Origin: Trachythela sp. YZ-2020
Lineage: Eukaryota; Cnidaria; Anthozoa; Malacalcyonacea; Clavulariidae
Direction: 5' to 3'
DNA length: 64,000 nt
Assembly: GCA_016169945.1 (NCBI GenBank)
Contig: JADLSH010000377.1
Span: 496,001-560,000 of the forward strand
Below are positions 40,120-51,563 of this stretch, piece by piece. The translations under genes were made by a program, and so were the position numbers. Numbering within the stretch: the first letter of the stretch is position 1; every line of letters starts with the position of its first letter. The notes beneath the pieces were generated by a model that was not told where the DNA came from, ran no database searches, and saw nothing but the letters and a program-made list of their open reading frames with translations.

Positions 40120-41458
40120 TCAGGACCTCCTTGAACGGCTGCTGGGCCTTTGGGGACTCAGCATCATACTCAGAATGTCCTCCAGAAAGCTCAGCCGAGC
40201 TGTGTTGTTGAGAAAATCCTGATTGCGTCTTTGTTTGGGGCCGGTAGAAGGAGCAAAGGAAGTCTTTCCTCGTAAAAATTTAATAAAATTGGCAGCCAAG
40301 TATGCCGAACCTTTAGCATTTAAGTGTAACAGACTACCGTTTAAGCATGAGCTGTCCAAGTTCCGGTTATCTATAAAATTAAACTCGTTCTTCGAGCAGA
40401 AATCTTGTAGCCCGTCATTGACTTTCGCGATTTGCTCTTCCAAATCTAGATCACGCCTTAACGTGATACTAGAGACCAATTGTAGAATTAGGGAACTTTT
40501 CTTTAATATTTGTCACCAAGCTTTCAATCTTCTTGATACAAACCGCCGGATTATCTACTGGCAGGTTATTCGTGCCAGCATGCACAATAATATGTGAAGG
40601 AGAATCGGACTTGAGGTGTTTCACTTCCGAGATGATCTCCTCGGCAGACTTTCCAGGAATGTACATTTATTGACTTTCCTTCTAGATAATTTCCTGGGGT
40701 GTATGTTTTTATTATCAGTCGCCGATTAATAGAATAGAACCCTCGCTTTTGACGTCCCTCTTTGTCTTACTGGACTCTGGTGTAATCAAGGATTCATCAT
40801 TTAAGGATTGAGTCGATTCTATGACGTCGCTGGGGTCGTTAATCGGACCAGTAAGCAACCCAGATACATTGCCATTGACGACATTCTTTGTCTTGCTAGG
40901 CTTTGGTGTGATCAGCGATTCATTGCCTAATGCTTGGATTGCAAATTCTTCGGCTTCACTGGGGTCAGTAAATGCTTCGTTGATTTCGCTTCTCGATTTT
41001 TTTTCGGCTTTATGATGCTGATTATTGTCTATCTCCTTGCGAAACTGTGAAATAATTTCAGAGAGATGTTCTACAGAGTGTGATAGAGATTGAATTGCAA
41101 CTCTGTTGAGCTCTTGGCCAGATTGGAGATCAGCAATATCATCAACATTAGTAGACTGTAGAATAACCCTCTCCGTCTGGCTGCTTACGTCCGCGCTTGT
41201 AGTTTGTGGCCATATTATGTTCTCGATGATCTTCGAACAAAATAGCTTTTTGTATTCGGCCTCCTTCTCCCCTGCAATGTGTAACAAGTTCTTGTTCTTA
41301 CGCCAGCAGATTGAGATATCATCAGCAGAAAATATCTTTTTATCACCTCCAGGTTGCTCCCAGACGCCAACAAGCTTTAATTCGTCGCTAAAAAAATTCT
41401 TTAAAGAATCGTAGTCGCCTTGCCATGCAAAGCATAAGTTATGGTTTAAAGATTCCAT
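40120..41458 (-). pseudogene. LINE ORF1 (coiled region plus SGNH esterase)
   Basis: ATG at 41458 opens MESLNHNLCFAWQGDYD and an N-terminal region with HSVEHLSEIISQFRKEID as a likely coiled-coil. An SGNH hydrolase follows: SILLIGD with block I, SHIIVHAGTNNLP with the GTN block, and LLHLNAKGSAYLA with the catalytic His. Stops and frameshifts near 40714 and 40655 break it. Esterase-type ORF1 proteins are typical of CR1/L2-group LINEs. Confidence 0.75.
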
Positions 41459-42849
41459 TTATCAATAAACATAGATGTACTGCATGTACAATTTTGAAGT
41501 ATTATGTATTATTTGATAAAATAGCGGAGCTCAGATATACACGTCTTACTCTGATGCTTAGTCTAACTTGAGGATGCTTAGTCTAACTTGAGTGTTGACT
41601 CCGTCAAGCAAGCCTTCATCCTTCTCGAGGATAAAAAGACTAAGTTTCTTTCCCTCGTCCGCCATATTCTGTCCTTGAAATCTGTCGCTGTTAAGACATT
41701 GCAGCGGTTAGCTGGCAAATGCGTGTCTATGTCGCTTGCTATCCCGGGTGCGCGTATGTTCACTAATGAAATGAATATCGCAGTCCGTAAAGGTTTGACC
41801 TCATCGCGACCCATCCCGGTCTTAGGCCCCTTACGTGTAGAAATAGAACACTGGTTATTCTTGGAGTCCTGGCATCGTCCGCTTCCCTGGCGTAGTTCGC
41901 ATCACTTTCAGGTGAAGCTCTATTCTGATTCCTCAGCTTTTGCGTGGGGTGGGATTTTTAACCCGCATGAGAAACGTGTCATGTGCCGTGATTACTGGGA
42001 CTCTTCCGAAGCAACTCTCCACATTAATGTGAAAGAGACTCTTGCTCTGAATAACGTGCTCTTAGCCTTTTCTCCTACGATCCATGACGCCTGGGTAGAT
42101 GTATCCACTGACAGCCAGGTCCTCATCCGCGTATGGCAACGTCAAGGAAGTAAATCTGCTCATCTTGTTGCCGCTTTAAAAAAACTTTTCGTGACTGTCA
42201 CGCGTTTGAATCTTCACCTTAATCTGCATTTCATTCCTTCTTCACTTAACTTTGCCGACAATCCTTCACGTGTTTTAAAGCTACAGGATTCAAAACTCTC
42301 ACAAGCTGCTTGGTTAAATCTCCAATCTCGCTTTGGTGACCATTCTGTTGATTTAATGGCGCTTCCTTCGAATGCTCAATGTAGTTCAGATGGAAACTTC
42401 TTCCCTTCTTCTCCCTATACCTACCCCGGCATGGCAGGCGTCAATCTTTTTGCGCAATCTCCCTCCGCTGCTGTCCCATTGTTTTCAAATTCCTATGCCT
42501 TCCCACCAATTGCCCTCATCCCAACTGTGCTACGCTTTATCTGCGAAAACAAGTTAACTTGTACTCTCGTTATTCCTGACATCAGACCCAGGAAGTCTTG
42601 GTGGCCGGGCCTTCAATACTCTTGCTCCTCCTGCTTCTTGATATCACGGAAGAACTCAAGTGGTGTTGTCCTTCCACCCTCTAAGTCCGGCTTCTCTGAG
42701 AATTGGGCTCTTCCCTGGGATCTGTGGGCTTTTCGATTCATAAATTAGTTGCTAGTCTGCATGGGTTCTAACCACATTTGCTCTCCAACGCTGTAATTTG
42801 TGTGTCAATAAATCAATTTATACATCATATAGTTTTGTTTTATTTGTAG

Positions 42850-44275
42850 ACATTTCCGACTGTTGCTCGTTTATTTGTACCTGCGGTTGCTTGTCCTGCC
42901 TGTGCGTATCCCAATGATCATTCATTTCGGTTCTGCCAAAATTGTGGATACGTGCGAGCATACGATCGGCATCTCCTCCTAGCCGCGTGCCTTCAATTGA
43001 TTTAGCGGCTATTGATCGCCGCCTACAATATTTGGTCAATACCTCCTCTCAACAGCGTATTCTAAACAAAAACTATCCCTACAGAATGAGCTCGAGAGTT
43101 TTCTTTATGCTCTCCCTGGTCATCAGACTATTTTACTACTACCCCTCTCGATGTCCGTCGTTTTCTGGCCTTCAAAGATGCCAATGGTAAGACTCAAGTG
43201 CATTCAAATGGTTGTCCATTTTTAGGACTACAATCTAGTACCCAATGTCAGTGCCCAACACACCTCGCCTACAATACTGTAGACTCCTATATTGGAAAAT
43301 TGCGGTCGATTTTAATACCCACGGACGTCAGGGCGAATGGAATAAAACTCTTCTCCTTGGCAACCCAGCAACAGATTCCACGGTGAAAGACTATCTTAAA
43401 GCCGTCACCGCAGAACAACTGCAAGCTCGGGTGGTACCAAAACAAGCAATACCTATATTTTCCGACAAAGTTTTATTGCTTGCACGTTATCTGGATAAGA
43501 AGCTATCTGACTCATCCTTATTGCCAACTGATGTGTTGTTATTGGCCAGGGATCAAGCGTATTTCAAAACGCTGTTTTTTAGTGGGGACCGTGGTGGAGA
43601 CTTAGGACAACTCAAAACACCTGAAATTGCTCGTTTCCCCGACGATCAAGGCCTGCTTTTTAATCACATCTGGGGGAAAACGTTACGCGATGGCGGTTCA
43701 AATTTGTTTGGCATTCGGCGACATCCGAACCCTACTTTGTGCCCTATCAAGGCTCTTGAAACGTACATTGCTACCTCACGGGAACTTGGCGTCGATCTGT
43801 CTTCAGGTTACTTATTCCGTCCAGTTAATCCAAAAGGAAACATCGTCGATAAACCTTTTTCAAGCTCCGCCGCAGCAGCCAGACTTAAATTGCACCTTAA
43901 CGCGGCTAACCTTGATGCAGGCGAGACTCTACATAGTTTCCGTGCGGGCTGTGCTTTAACATTGATGTTTTCCGGCTCTACCTTAGGAGATGTGATATCA
44001 CATATTGGCTGGAAAGACCCCCGTACGGCCAATTATTACTTAAAACTCGCTGACGTTCTTCGCGCGGGCGCTCCAGCGGATTTGCTTTGTAGACAAGACC
44101 AACAACTTCACGAAGCTTCTAAAACTTACTCTGACTATAATGCTTTAACCCAGTTTGTTTGTGCCTTCCATCGAAGGACGCATTCAAGCGCATTTAGACG
44201 GTATAATGCAGGTAAGGAGGAAGGGGATTTTATTGGTTTTCTTTTGAGTTTTGGAGAGTCCTTTTGCGACTGGTA
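42850..44275 (+). pseudogene. Tyrosine recombinase (integrase) of the YR retrotransposon
   Basis: A spliced start after TTTTATTTGTAG gives a zinc-ribbon-like CPACAYPNDHSFRFCQNCGY. Then come the N-terminal DNA-binding region (TPLDVRRFLAFKDANGKTQV, LAYNTVDSYIGKLRS) and the catalytic domain: SGDRGGDLG with the first Arg, ETLHSFRAGC with HxxR, and SHIGWKDPRTANYYLK with the nucleophilic Tyr. Frameshifts lie near 42970-43090, 43140 and 43310. The catalytic frame itself is open to 44275. Confidence 0.85.
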
Positions 44276-44650
44276 ACAAAAGGAAGATTAAGTATCAGCG
44301 GTGGGGCGGCCTTGTATAATGGTGTTTGACATATAAGGCGGCGACCACATTTCTCCATAACTCATAGGTGTGCAGTTGAGACAGGTGTGAATAGAATACT
44401 ATTTACAGCGGGCTCAACTAGCGCGCCTATAAACATGATCAGCAGGAATAAATTACCACCACTTTGATCGAGTCGTGATGTGATGCATAGGGTTTGAGAA
44501 GGACTGTTCCCATCTGTTTCTTCTGTACACCAAAATCTTGTGGCCTTTCCTCCCTCCCATGTCCCTCCCTTCAAAATTTGAGTTTTCCTCAAAGCGACCA
44601 CATTTCTCCATAACTCATAGGTGTGCAGTTGAGACAGGTGTGAATAGAAT

Positions 44651-45157
44651 ACTATGCATTTCGTTCTCATTTTCGTCTCTCACGCAGCAGTGCAGAAATT
44701 TTGGTGGGTCTTTTAGCTCGTTGTCCAGAGGTTCCAAGTCAGCATCTGAGAGGACGACCTCCAGTGAGTGTTGAAAAACAACTACTTATAACAATGTGGG
44801 TTTTGGGCAATCCTGAAACAATACGGTCTGCATCTGATCGGTTCAACGTCACCAAGTCACTTAAGGCCGGGCTCCACTTGCACGTACGTACGCACAATTG
44901 CACGCACGTACGTGTTTATACTTTCGTGAAATGTGATTGGTTAAAAACTTGACGTCCGCACAGAAAGTAGAATACAGTTCTACTGTCATACGTACAACAA
45001 GTTAGCCGCGACGGTCAAGATTAGCGATCATTTTCGAGTCACAGAGGTGACAGAGCATGCGCAAAATCGGCCGCGCTGGTCGTACGTGCAAATGGAGGCC
45101 GGCCTTAAGTCTACCCACATAATAGCTGAAGTCATATTAGAGATGAGAAACTTGTTT
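44651..45157 (+). pseudogene. Harbinger transposase, continuation beyond the YR element
   Basis: The frame resumes exactly at the YR junction: TATGCATTTCGTTCTCATTT encodes YAFRSHFRLSRSS, followed by VGLLARCPEVPSQHLRGRPP and VEKQLLITMWVLGNPETIRS, the helix-turn-helix region of PIF/Harbinger transposases. The TTAA-flanked MITE (44865-45104) interrupts it; past that the frame goes on (STHIIAEVILEMRNL) to the MITE at 45160. No DDE catalytic part is seen in the window. Confidence 0.75.
44865..45104. mobile_element. MITE with GGCCGGGCTCCACTTGCACG ends
   Basis: 240 bp with inverted ends GGCCGGGCTCCACTTGCACG and CGTGCAAATGGAGGCCGGCC, flanked by TTAA on both sides. The interior is rich in GTACGTACG. 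A TTAA duplication suggests piggyBac-type mobilisation, but TTA (Harbinger) is also possible because the flanks are palindromic. Confidence 0.88.
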
Positions 45158-45159
45158 TA

Positions 45160-45557
45160 GGCCCCGTTTACATGAGACCGGGACGAAGTCAGAACGGGAT
45201 GAAAATTGAAATTGTCAGTAGGTTTACATGAGACCGGTACGAAAAGCATTACACACTTTATTGAGTATATCAAATGTGCATTCCGCAATTGATGCTGTTA
45301 ATCTTGTCCACCGTTGTTTATTATCAGCGTTGTATCAAAATTCAGAGCGGTCTGAAAATAATTTGTGTTTACATTTATCCCGCTCTGAATTCGTCCCGGT
45401 CTGAAGATAGTCGGTTCGGTCCAGCGAGCGGGATGACTTCAGACCGGTCTGCGCGATTTTTCACCCGGTCTCATGTAAACATCCATTATAAATAATACTA
45501 TGACCGAAACGAAATCGTCCCGGTTTGACTTCGTCCCGGTCTCATGTAAGCGGGGCC
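45160..45557. mobile_element. Harbinger-like MITE, copy 2
   Basis: 398 bp, about 95 percent like 6208-6594, with the same GGCCCCGTTTACATGAGACC ends. Flanked by TTA on the left and TCA on the right, so the duplication has mutated or is imperfect. Confidence 0.88.
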
Positions 45558-45913
45558 TCAGATATAAAAGCTTTCTCTAGAAACCCGTCTTAATTTAAAT
45601 ACGAATTTAATTTGTTTCTGTCTGACTAAACTAACCAACAAAAATAAAAACAAACGACTATAAATATGCTTTTTACCTAACATCACTGTGTCTGAAATTG
45701 CATAGCAAGTTGTAGACTTGCCCCAAGTCGACTTCTTCTAATACTAAGTTGAATCGCGTGCTAATTGAACCACGTACTAACGACGAAGTCGCGAAGCCCT
45801 CTCGCGAAGCGAGAGGGCGAGCGAGAAGTCGACTTGTTCCGCCTGGCGATCCGCCTGGCACTTGTTCCGCCTGGCTAATTAGATGAAATTGGCGCGAAAT
45901 TGGCATATTTAAC
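45558..45913. other. Region downstream of the RecQ-like exon
   Basis: A minus-strand frame near 45674-45800 (ISTRFNLVLEEVDLGQVYNL) ends at a possible donor and may be a further exon, but is not recognised. TTCCGCCTGGC words recur near 45838-45877. Confidence 0.3.
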
Positions 45914-46066
45914 TTGAAATGTCAGACTTTTGCCTGACCCAGTAGGAGCAACCATCAAGACATCTAGGTTACTTAAATATGCCTCAACGACTTTGCGTTG
46001 GTGTTCTTTGATCGATAAGATACCTAGCTTCTCTAAACCGAAATCAATAGCTCCTCGAACATTCAT
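45914..46066 (-). CDS. RecQ/DEAD-like helicase first exon
   Basis: ATG at 46066 opens 51 codons to CAA|GTTAAA in phase 0. It has the RecQ N-terminal pattern: FGLEKLGILSIKEHQRKVVE (Q motif) and VLMVAPTGSGKSLTFQ (Walker A). Later helicase motifs are absent in the about 350 bp before the MITE, so this is either the first exon of a gene with lost exons or a captured fragment. RecQ-like sequences are frequent in cnidarian repeats. Confidence 0.6.
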
Positions 46067-47430
46067 ATTGACTATATTCCCTTCGCTGTTTGTAATGTTT
46101 TGAAACGAGATCGAGCTTGGATCGAATTATTCGCTAATAGGATGACGTCAGATCAAAGCGTGTGACTTTTGATTGGTTAAAATTGTGACACACCTCCGAC
46201 CAACCTCCGACCAAAATACAGGTCGGTAAAAAAACGCGCGAAGCAGGCTGGAAAGGTCCGTTGACCGCCTCAAAAAAAACGGACTTTGAGAAAGTCTAAG
46301 CAAGTTCGCAGTAACTAGGAAATACCTTGTGTAACATGACCTTAAATGTTAACCGATTAATTTGCTGGCAATGCGCCCAACTTTAGTATTTTACTCTGTC
46401 TAATGCCAGAAGATTTTACCTGTCAGTGGCAGAGTACTGCCAGTTAATGGATTATACTGCAGGGATTTTGTAGGTGGAAATTTAAAACCTAAACTGCAAT
46501 ATTTTGTATCCTACATTTAACAACAAATTTTATTGATATGCTTGATAGGTGCATTATATTAGGGTAAAGCCACTGTGTGGTTATAATGTACTAGTCAATT
46601 GAAACCCCACGCCCTGGGCATATGCTGGGTTCTAACAGGATTTTGCTGGGGAAATATAGATTTTTAACACACTTTCTATTATGGCCGGGATAAAAGGCCG
46701 GGATAAAATGCCAAGGATTTAACTCTCATAGAGTCTTTGCTTTAGTCATACTGACACTTTGACAGTTCCCTGTAACAGTACGTTTTTAATCCAAAATGAC
46801 TGATCAGATGACGAGATGGAAAGCTAGACTTCAGAAAGCTAGATGTTTAGCCTGGCAAGTCGGGCAATTTAACATATGGAAGGATCCCTGAAGAAACCAA
46901 CCAACCAGGCTAATCATGAATTTTCTTTACACACATCCCTTGAAGAATTCTTTGCAAAGACAAAACCAACAAAGGAAAGCCCTGAATGTAAAATGACTGA
47001 AATCCCTCCTTTGAAATACAGAAATAGTTAGGTCCCTTTAGATAACCAATCCATCCATTTTGGGGCATATTTTCTTTACCTCTTGCATGGATGATCCAAG
47101 ACCATACGGGTCCAAGGAATACAACAAATACCAAAATCAGAGGTTTCCCGCTCAAACTGCATGTCCGGCTCAACATGAAATATTACTAACACGAGGTGAA
47201 ATATCAAAATTCGGTGTGAAATCTTTTTCCGATTAATCCATTCCACACAAAGACTTGATAGTAACAAAAAAAGATTACTGTCGGTAAATTTTAAGACAAT
47301 TTACAATATTTTAGCCCATGTTTCAAACACATATTTGCGTACTTTCACGCATTAAACGTGCCGCCATTTTGAATGTTTTCAGGGGGGTGACTGCCTCTCT
47401 TCCCCCCCAAAACGCCTTACGCATTTTTAA
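46067..47430. other. Intergenic
   Basis: CCTCCGACC repeats near 46190-46215; otherwise no supported gene. The reading frames near 46910-47270 lack recognisable domains. Confidence 0.4.
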
Positions 47431-47545
47431 TCAGCAGTCACACTTTGGTATGTCAGTATTCTGTGTCCAAACCTGTGAGCAGTAGTCAAAATGAGGCTGA
47501 ATTATTGATAAATATATCCAGATGATCTGGAGGAGAAATCTTAGC
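47431..47545 (-). pseudogene. LINE reverse-transcriptase C-terminal relic
   Basis: IIQPHFDYCSQVWTQNTDI matches the conserved QPHFDYCSxVW segment after the RT core of CR1/L2/jockey LINEs. Confidence 0.6.
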
Positions 47546-47639
47546 CAATCAGCGCGCAGCAGGGCCCCCCGAAATAGAAATCCATACCGTGCTTCCGTGC
47601 GTGTTTGAAAGCTCGAAGAATGCGTAAACATGGCGGAAA

Positions 47640-50600
47640 AAATCGTATCTAAAAGTTGACAGTTTGGACGAAATATACACTTGTATATGTTTAGTACTTA
47701 CATATTACTCTTCACGCTGGTTTTGGACTCTTTTCCTGACATTTTTAAGTAACTTGTACTTCAAAAGGTCGCGAAATCGCTTCTCAATGCCACCGAACAC
47801 TTGAACGATGTGTTGCAGCTGGTCTGGGGATCGGAGGGTGCATGTTGTTGCTCCATGTCTCGAAGCTTTAGAATAGCAAGTTGTGCTGCATGAACCAGGG
47901 TCGGATCACGTACGAGTGGCAGACGATCGTGAGGTTTATCGCCGTCCGTGGGATCGAAATTCGGATATTCATTGCGAAGAGCGATGCGAAAGGCTGATTG
48001 AAGCGCTGGTATTCTTTCCAGATTTTGCTGCAGATTTTCGAGATGAGTTTGGTGATGGAAAGCAATTACTACCTGTGCAGATCGACTCTTAATAACGCTG
48101 CTTACTTGTTGCCAGGTACGAGCTTGTTGTGATTTACTCTCAACGCTTGGGAACCAAACACATCAGCTGTCAAGACCCCATTGGACAACTGCATTCCCAT
48201 GACTTTATTAAGCAAATGTCAATTCTGTACTTGGATGGACTATCAGGTGTGTTGTGATGGATTGACATCTTCTCAGTTCTGCAACTCATGTAAAACTTTA
48301 CCTCAAGCTTTTCCTTCGAGACACGAGGGTCAACCCTCTTCCACAAAATTGACTTGGAACCATAGCTTAGTGTCGCTGACTCCAGATGAAGAGATAGGAC
48401 TCCAACTCGACCTTCCGAAGACTGAAGGCACTCCGCACCAGTTTCCTTGTTTACAAAAATTACCGGAATTGGAAAATTACCGGAAAATTACCATATTCCC
48501 ACAAGTCCTGTGCAAGAGCTTCACATTCTTCGGAACCAATTTGCAAAGCTGCGATATCCACAGGATCCTCCGTGATGATTTATTCCATGTCTGGAGCATA
48601 AAAAAGAATAATTTTATGAATCATTGATTGGAATCTTTAGTTTGTTGGATTTTATTATACTATCCATGGATTGGAGTTTTTGAAATACAGAACAATATTA
48701 TGGTCCAGGATTTGCTTCACTTAGCTCAACCGGATACAGGTATGCTGCAGTTATGTTCAGTATCAAATGGTAACTAAAAAGTACAGATGTAATTTTTGAA
48801 ATAATATATGGTTCCTCGGTAAACTTTGGAACATATTAAATAGCTAGTGTTAGATTATATGGAGTTGGGTTACATACAGGGACCAACTACCTGGGTGCAG
48901 TTCCCCACTGAGGAATATTACTCTGTCTAACACCAAACAAGTTTACTTGTCAAGGCACGAAGCCTTGATTATAAGTCAAGGTTAAAATGATAATATTCAT
49001 GAGAAAAGTACTTCCTGTTCGAAATTTAGTTTGCCAAATATTTTTTGATGCTAAGCTTTGTTTCTTCCATTTCTTTAGGAACAAAGGAACGAAATTCATG
49101 CCGACAGTTAACACTTCTGACTTGTGAAGAATATATGTTTGACTGATAGATATTGCTATTGGGATTTAGTTAATTTGTACCCTTTAGGGTGGGAGACACA
49201 GAGGGACAAGGTGCAGAGACAAATCCTTTGTCTTTGTAATGGTCACACATGGGACATATCACAGGGACAAATCTGTTTATATGCTGACAAAATTTGTTCT
49301 TGCAAAATGTATCATAAGCTGTTCACTTGATGCATTCAAATTTGTCCGTGCCATATGTCCTCAAGCATGTTGTGAGGAAATATGTTGTGAGGTGTATACC
49401 ACCACTTGTTTAATTGAGGGGGTTATAGCTTTTACTCCAAAGATTGTGACTGCTTGAAAACCAAGAAGCACTCTGGCCAAAATTTCATAGTCATTTCCGG
49501 ATAGAGTTGGTGATGGATGCAGTATGCTTTGAAATACATCGGTTAACCCAGACGAGAATGTAGTAAGGACATTTAGGCTAAAATGCTCGGAACCGGTAGT
49601 AGACCAAACATTGGGTATTTTGTGACCAAAGGAAAGAACGCCAATTTCATCAAATTTGACTATCAAATGACCATTCTCTATTTTCACGAATCTAGCTACC
49701 TGGTTCAAAGAATTAACCCACTTTTCCTGTGAACCAGTGGCTCCTAGAGATTCATGAAATAGACTTTTTTGCTAAACAGTGTTATTTTCGACTCAGTGGT
49801 AGGCTGTGACTAGGTTATTTGACTATACAACCTACTGGTTAACTGTAAGGAAAATCATCTGCAGTTAAACAAAGTAAAATAACAAAATAGGGTACGTTCA
49901 ATTTCCCCTCTTGTGAGTTATATCATGAAACTACATGCACTCTGCTTTATTATTTTACTCCCTAATTCCAAGTGATTTACTTTGCCTAGAAGGGGGGAAA
50001 TTTTGGGCGAAAGTGGGTAACTCACCAATTTCACACATGCCAATTTGAACTGACAAATTTTCAACTGATCTAATTGCCAAATGCAATGTGCCAGGAAAAT
50101 AGTTCTGCATATCACAGGTTGTCAGAATCACCAGCCCTTGGCTGCCCAGGTTATTTCTAGCAAATTCTGATCTCGGTACAGCCTTTTTCTCTTCCAGTTG
50201 ATCATACTTCTGCTCCATATCTCTCGTGTCTTTTGTTTTGATGAGTCCAAACAGGGCCCGTGGAAATTACTAGCATGTTACCTAGCAAGCTGGCATGTTC
50301 TGGAAAGTCAGGGATTGGAAAAGTTTTCCTAGATGAGCTATTGCCAATCAACTCGGCGTTGTTTCCCATCAGCACAACTCCTGTAAAACACTTCAACGGG
50401 GCTTTCGCAATTGGGAGGCTGGATTTCCTTTAAGTGACCATACTCTCGCCAAAGTATTCCTTCACTGTGTTGTAGTCATCAGGGCCAAGGTATACTCCAG
50501 CAGTGATAACTAGGCGGTTAAGGCTTTGTCATTCGACAATTTTCAGACGAGAGGAGCGGATGCCTGTAAAATACCTTGACCACTTCAACCATGGTGCCAA

Positions 50601-50800
50601 GTCGGTAAACTGGTAAAAGAGGATTTTGTTGTTGGGTGCAATTTGTTGAAGCTGGACAGTTGGACGAGATAGCAGGTACACCGGCAGGGGCGGCGCTAGC
50701 CCTGTTTTATTTTGGGGGGGGTGTAAATGAAATTTTGCCGAGTTATTTCGTAGTTTTGCCGACTCTGACATATTAGGCATTCTAATTTAACTCTCTTGCG
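47640..50800 (-). pseudogene. Unrecognised decayed minus-strand coding sequence
   Basis: Several minus-strand stretches read like protein but are broken: LQHIVQVFGGIEKRFRDLLK (near 47760), ITEDPVDIAALQIGSEECEA (near 48550), KEKLEVKFYMSCRTEKMSIH and DICLIKSWECSC (48190-48330), GGLTDVFQSILHPS-like SSGLTDVFQSILHPSPTLSG (49500), KTFPIPDFPEHASLLGNM (50290) and PNNKILFYQFTDLAPWLKWS (50620). Same strand and spacing suggest one or two old genes or transposons. I cannot name them. Confidence 0.3.
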
Positions 50801-51440
50801 TTTGCGAGACTTATTCGGCTCGCTTTGTGATTGTTCCATTAAACACAACAACTGTGTATGTAGTCCAATGAATTATTTATATACTTGTAATGCTAATGAG
50901 TTTTCGTAGTTGAAACGTTCTATCAAATATCAATCAGTACTACTTAGTATTTATTATCTAAAATCTTAGTAGATTCTCGCCATTTAATTGGTTGATTATG
51001 ATCACGTGACGTTGAACCAATTTTAGAGAAAATAGACACACAGCAAATTAGAACCGTGTAAAAATTTATTAGAATAACTTTAATTTTACAGAAGTCGGCA
51101 TCATATGAACCTAAAATTTATCACAATTTTACTCGCTGCGCCAGAGTGTTCATGTTCACCACAAGTTTGTCAACAACGATGTCCCTCAAATCATAGTTTT
51201 TTTAAATCAAGTTCGTTCTATTCTCCGTCCTAGGCGAACCAAGATTAAAAATACTCCTTGATACTCGTTGTTGAACGCCATTCTCCGACAAAAGAACAAA
51301 AGATCAACCAAAACAACCCTCGCTCATCAGCTGTTTATTTCTCGACGCGAAAATATTTTTCTTAAATTGCGCTCGCAAGGCATACTGGTATGAATTTCTA
51401 TTTGCAACTGAAATCATTCTTTGCGCGCTTGGGGCGAGAT
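50690..51440. other. Repeat-type sequence
   Basis: GCAGGGGCGGCGCTAGCC near 50685 resembles the end motif of hAT-type repeats; the remainder is AT-rich with no gene seen. Confidence 0.3.
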
Positions 51441-51563
51441 CACCTGGATTGTAATCAATGTTCGATAATCTACTATATCTCGCAGAGACCTGAATTAACC
51501 TTTTTTGTAATTTTGTCTACTTGAGCGCTCCATGACAAAGTTTCGTCAATCATTAAGCCAAGT

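Larger units (their letters stand above)
36978..41591 (-). mobile_element. LINE (CR1/L2-like, esterase ORF1), 4.6 kb
   Basis: Inserted in the YR element's pol gene with a GTGTT duplication (36973-36977, 41592-41596). Minus orientation: 5' end near 41591, with a 20-bp tandem repeat (GATGCTTAGTCTAACTTGAG), ORF1 with an SGNH/esterase domain, ORF2 with endonuclease and RT, and an (AAT)n-type 3' tail at 36978-36993. Near full length with several frameshifts. Confidence 0.9.
35892..42748 (+). pseudogene. Reverse transcriptase-RNase H gene of the YR retrotransposon, split by a LINE
   Basis: An acceptor (TTATGTTTTAG) opens the frame at 35892. RT motifs: EPSKPRLCNDNRFLNLWIKD, TICDDKSGYDHILVSPDSRK, IPFGWKSSAYIYHSTGL and the catalytic CSLYIDDR. 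The frame is cut at 36977 by the LINE and resumes in frame at 41592 (LGV|DSVKQAFILLEDKKTKF). The RNase H part follows with YSDSSAFAWGG, VKETLALNNVLLAF, VSTDSQVLI and SLNFADNPSR, giving the acidic catalytic set. The ORF ends at 42748. Apart from the LINE, coding capacity is well preserved. Confidence 0.85.
32582..44655 (+). mobile_element. Tyrosine-recombinase retrotransposon (Ngaro/PAT-like split direct repeats), 12 kb including LINE
   Basis: Split direct repeats: A1 at 32582-32658, B1 at 44341-44402, A2 at 44398-44474, B2 at 44594-44655. A1 equals A2 (TTACAGCGGGCTCAACTAGC) and B1 equals B2 (GCGACCACATTTCTCCATAA). The B1-A2 junction reproduces the joined element ends. ACTAT is present at both outer junctions and at B1-A2, as expected when a tyrosine recombinase inserts a circle at a short shared core. 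No staggered target duplication is seen. Genes in order: gag-like, reverse transcriptase with RNase H, tyrosine recombinase. No methyltransferase was seen. A LINE interrupts the RT/RNase H gene. Confidence 0.92.
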
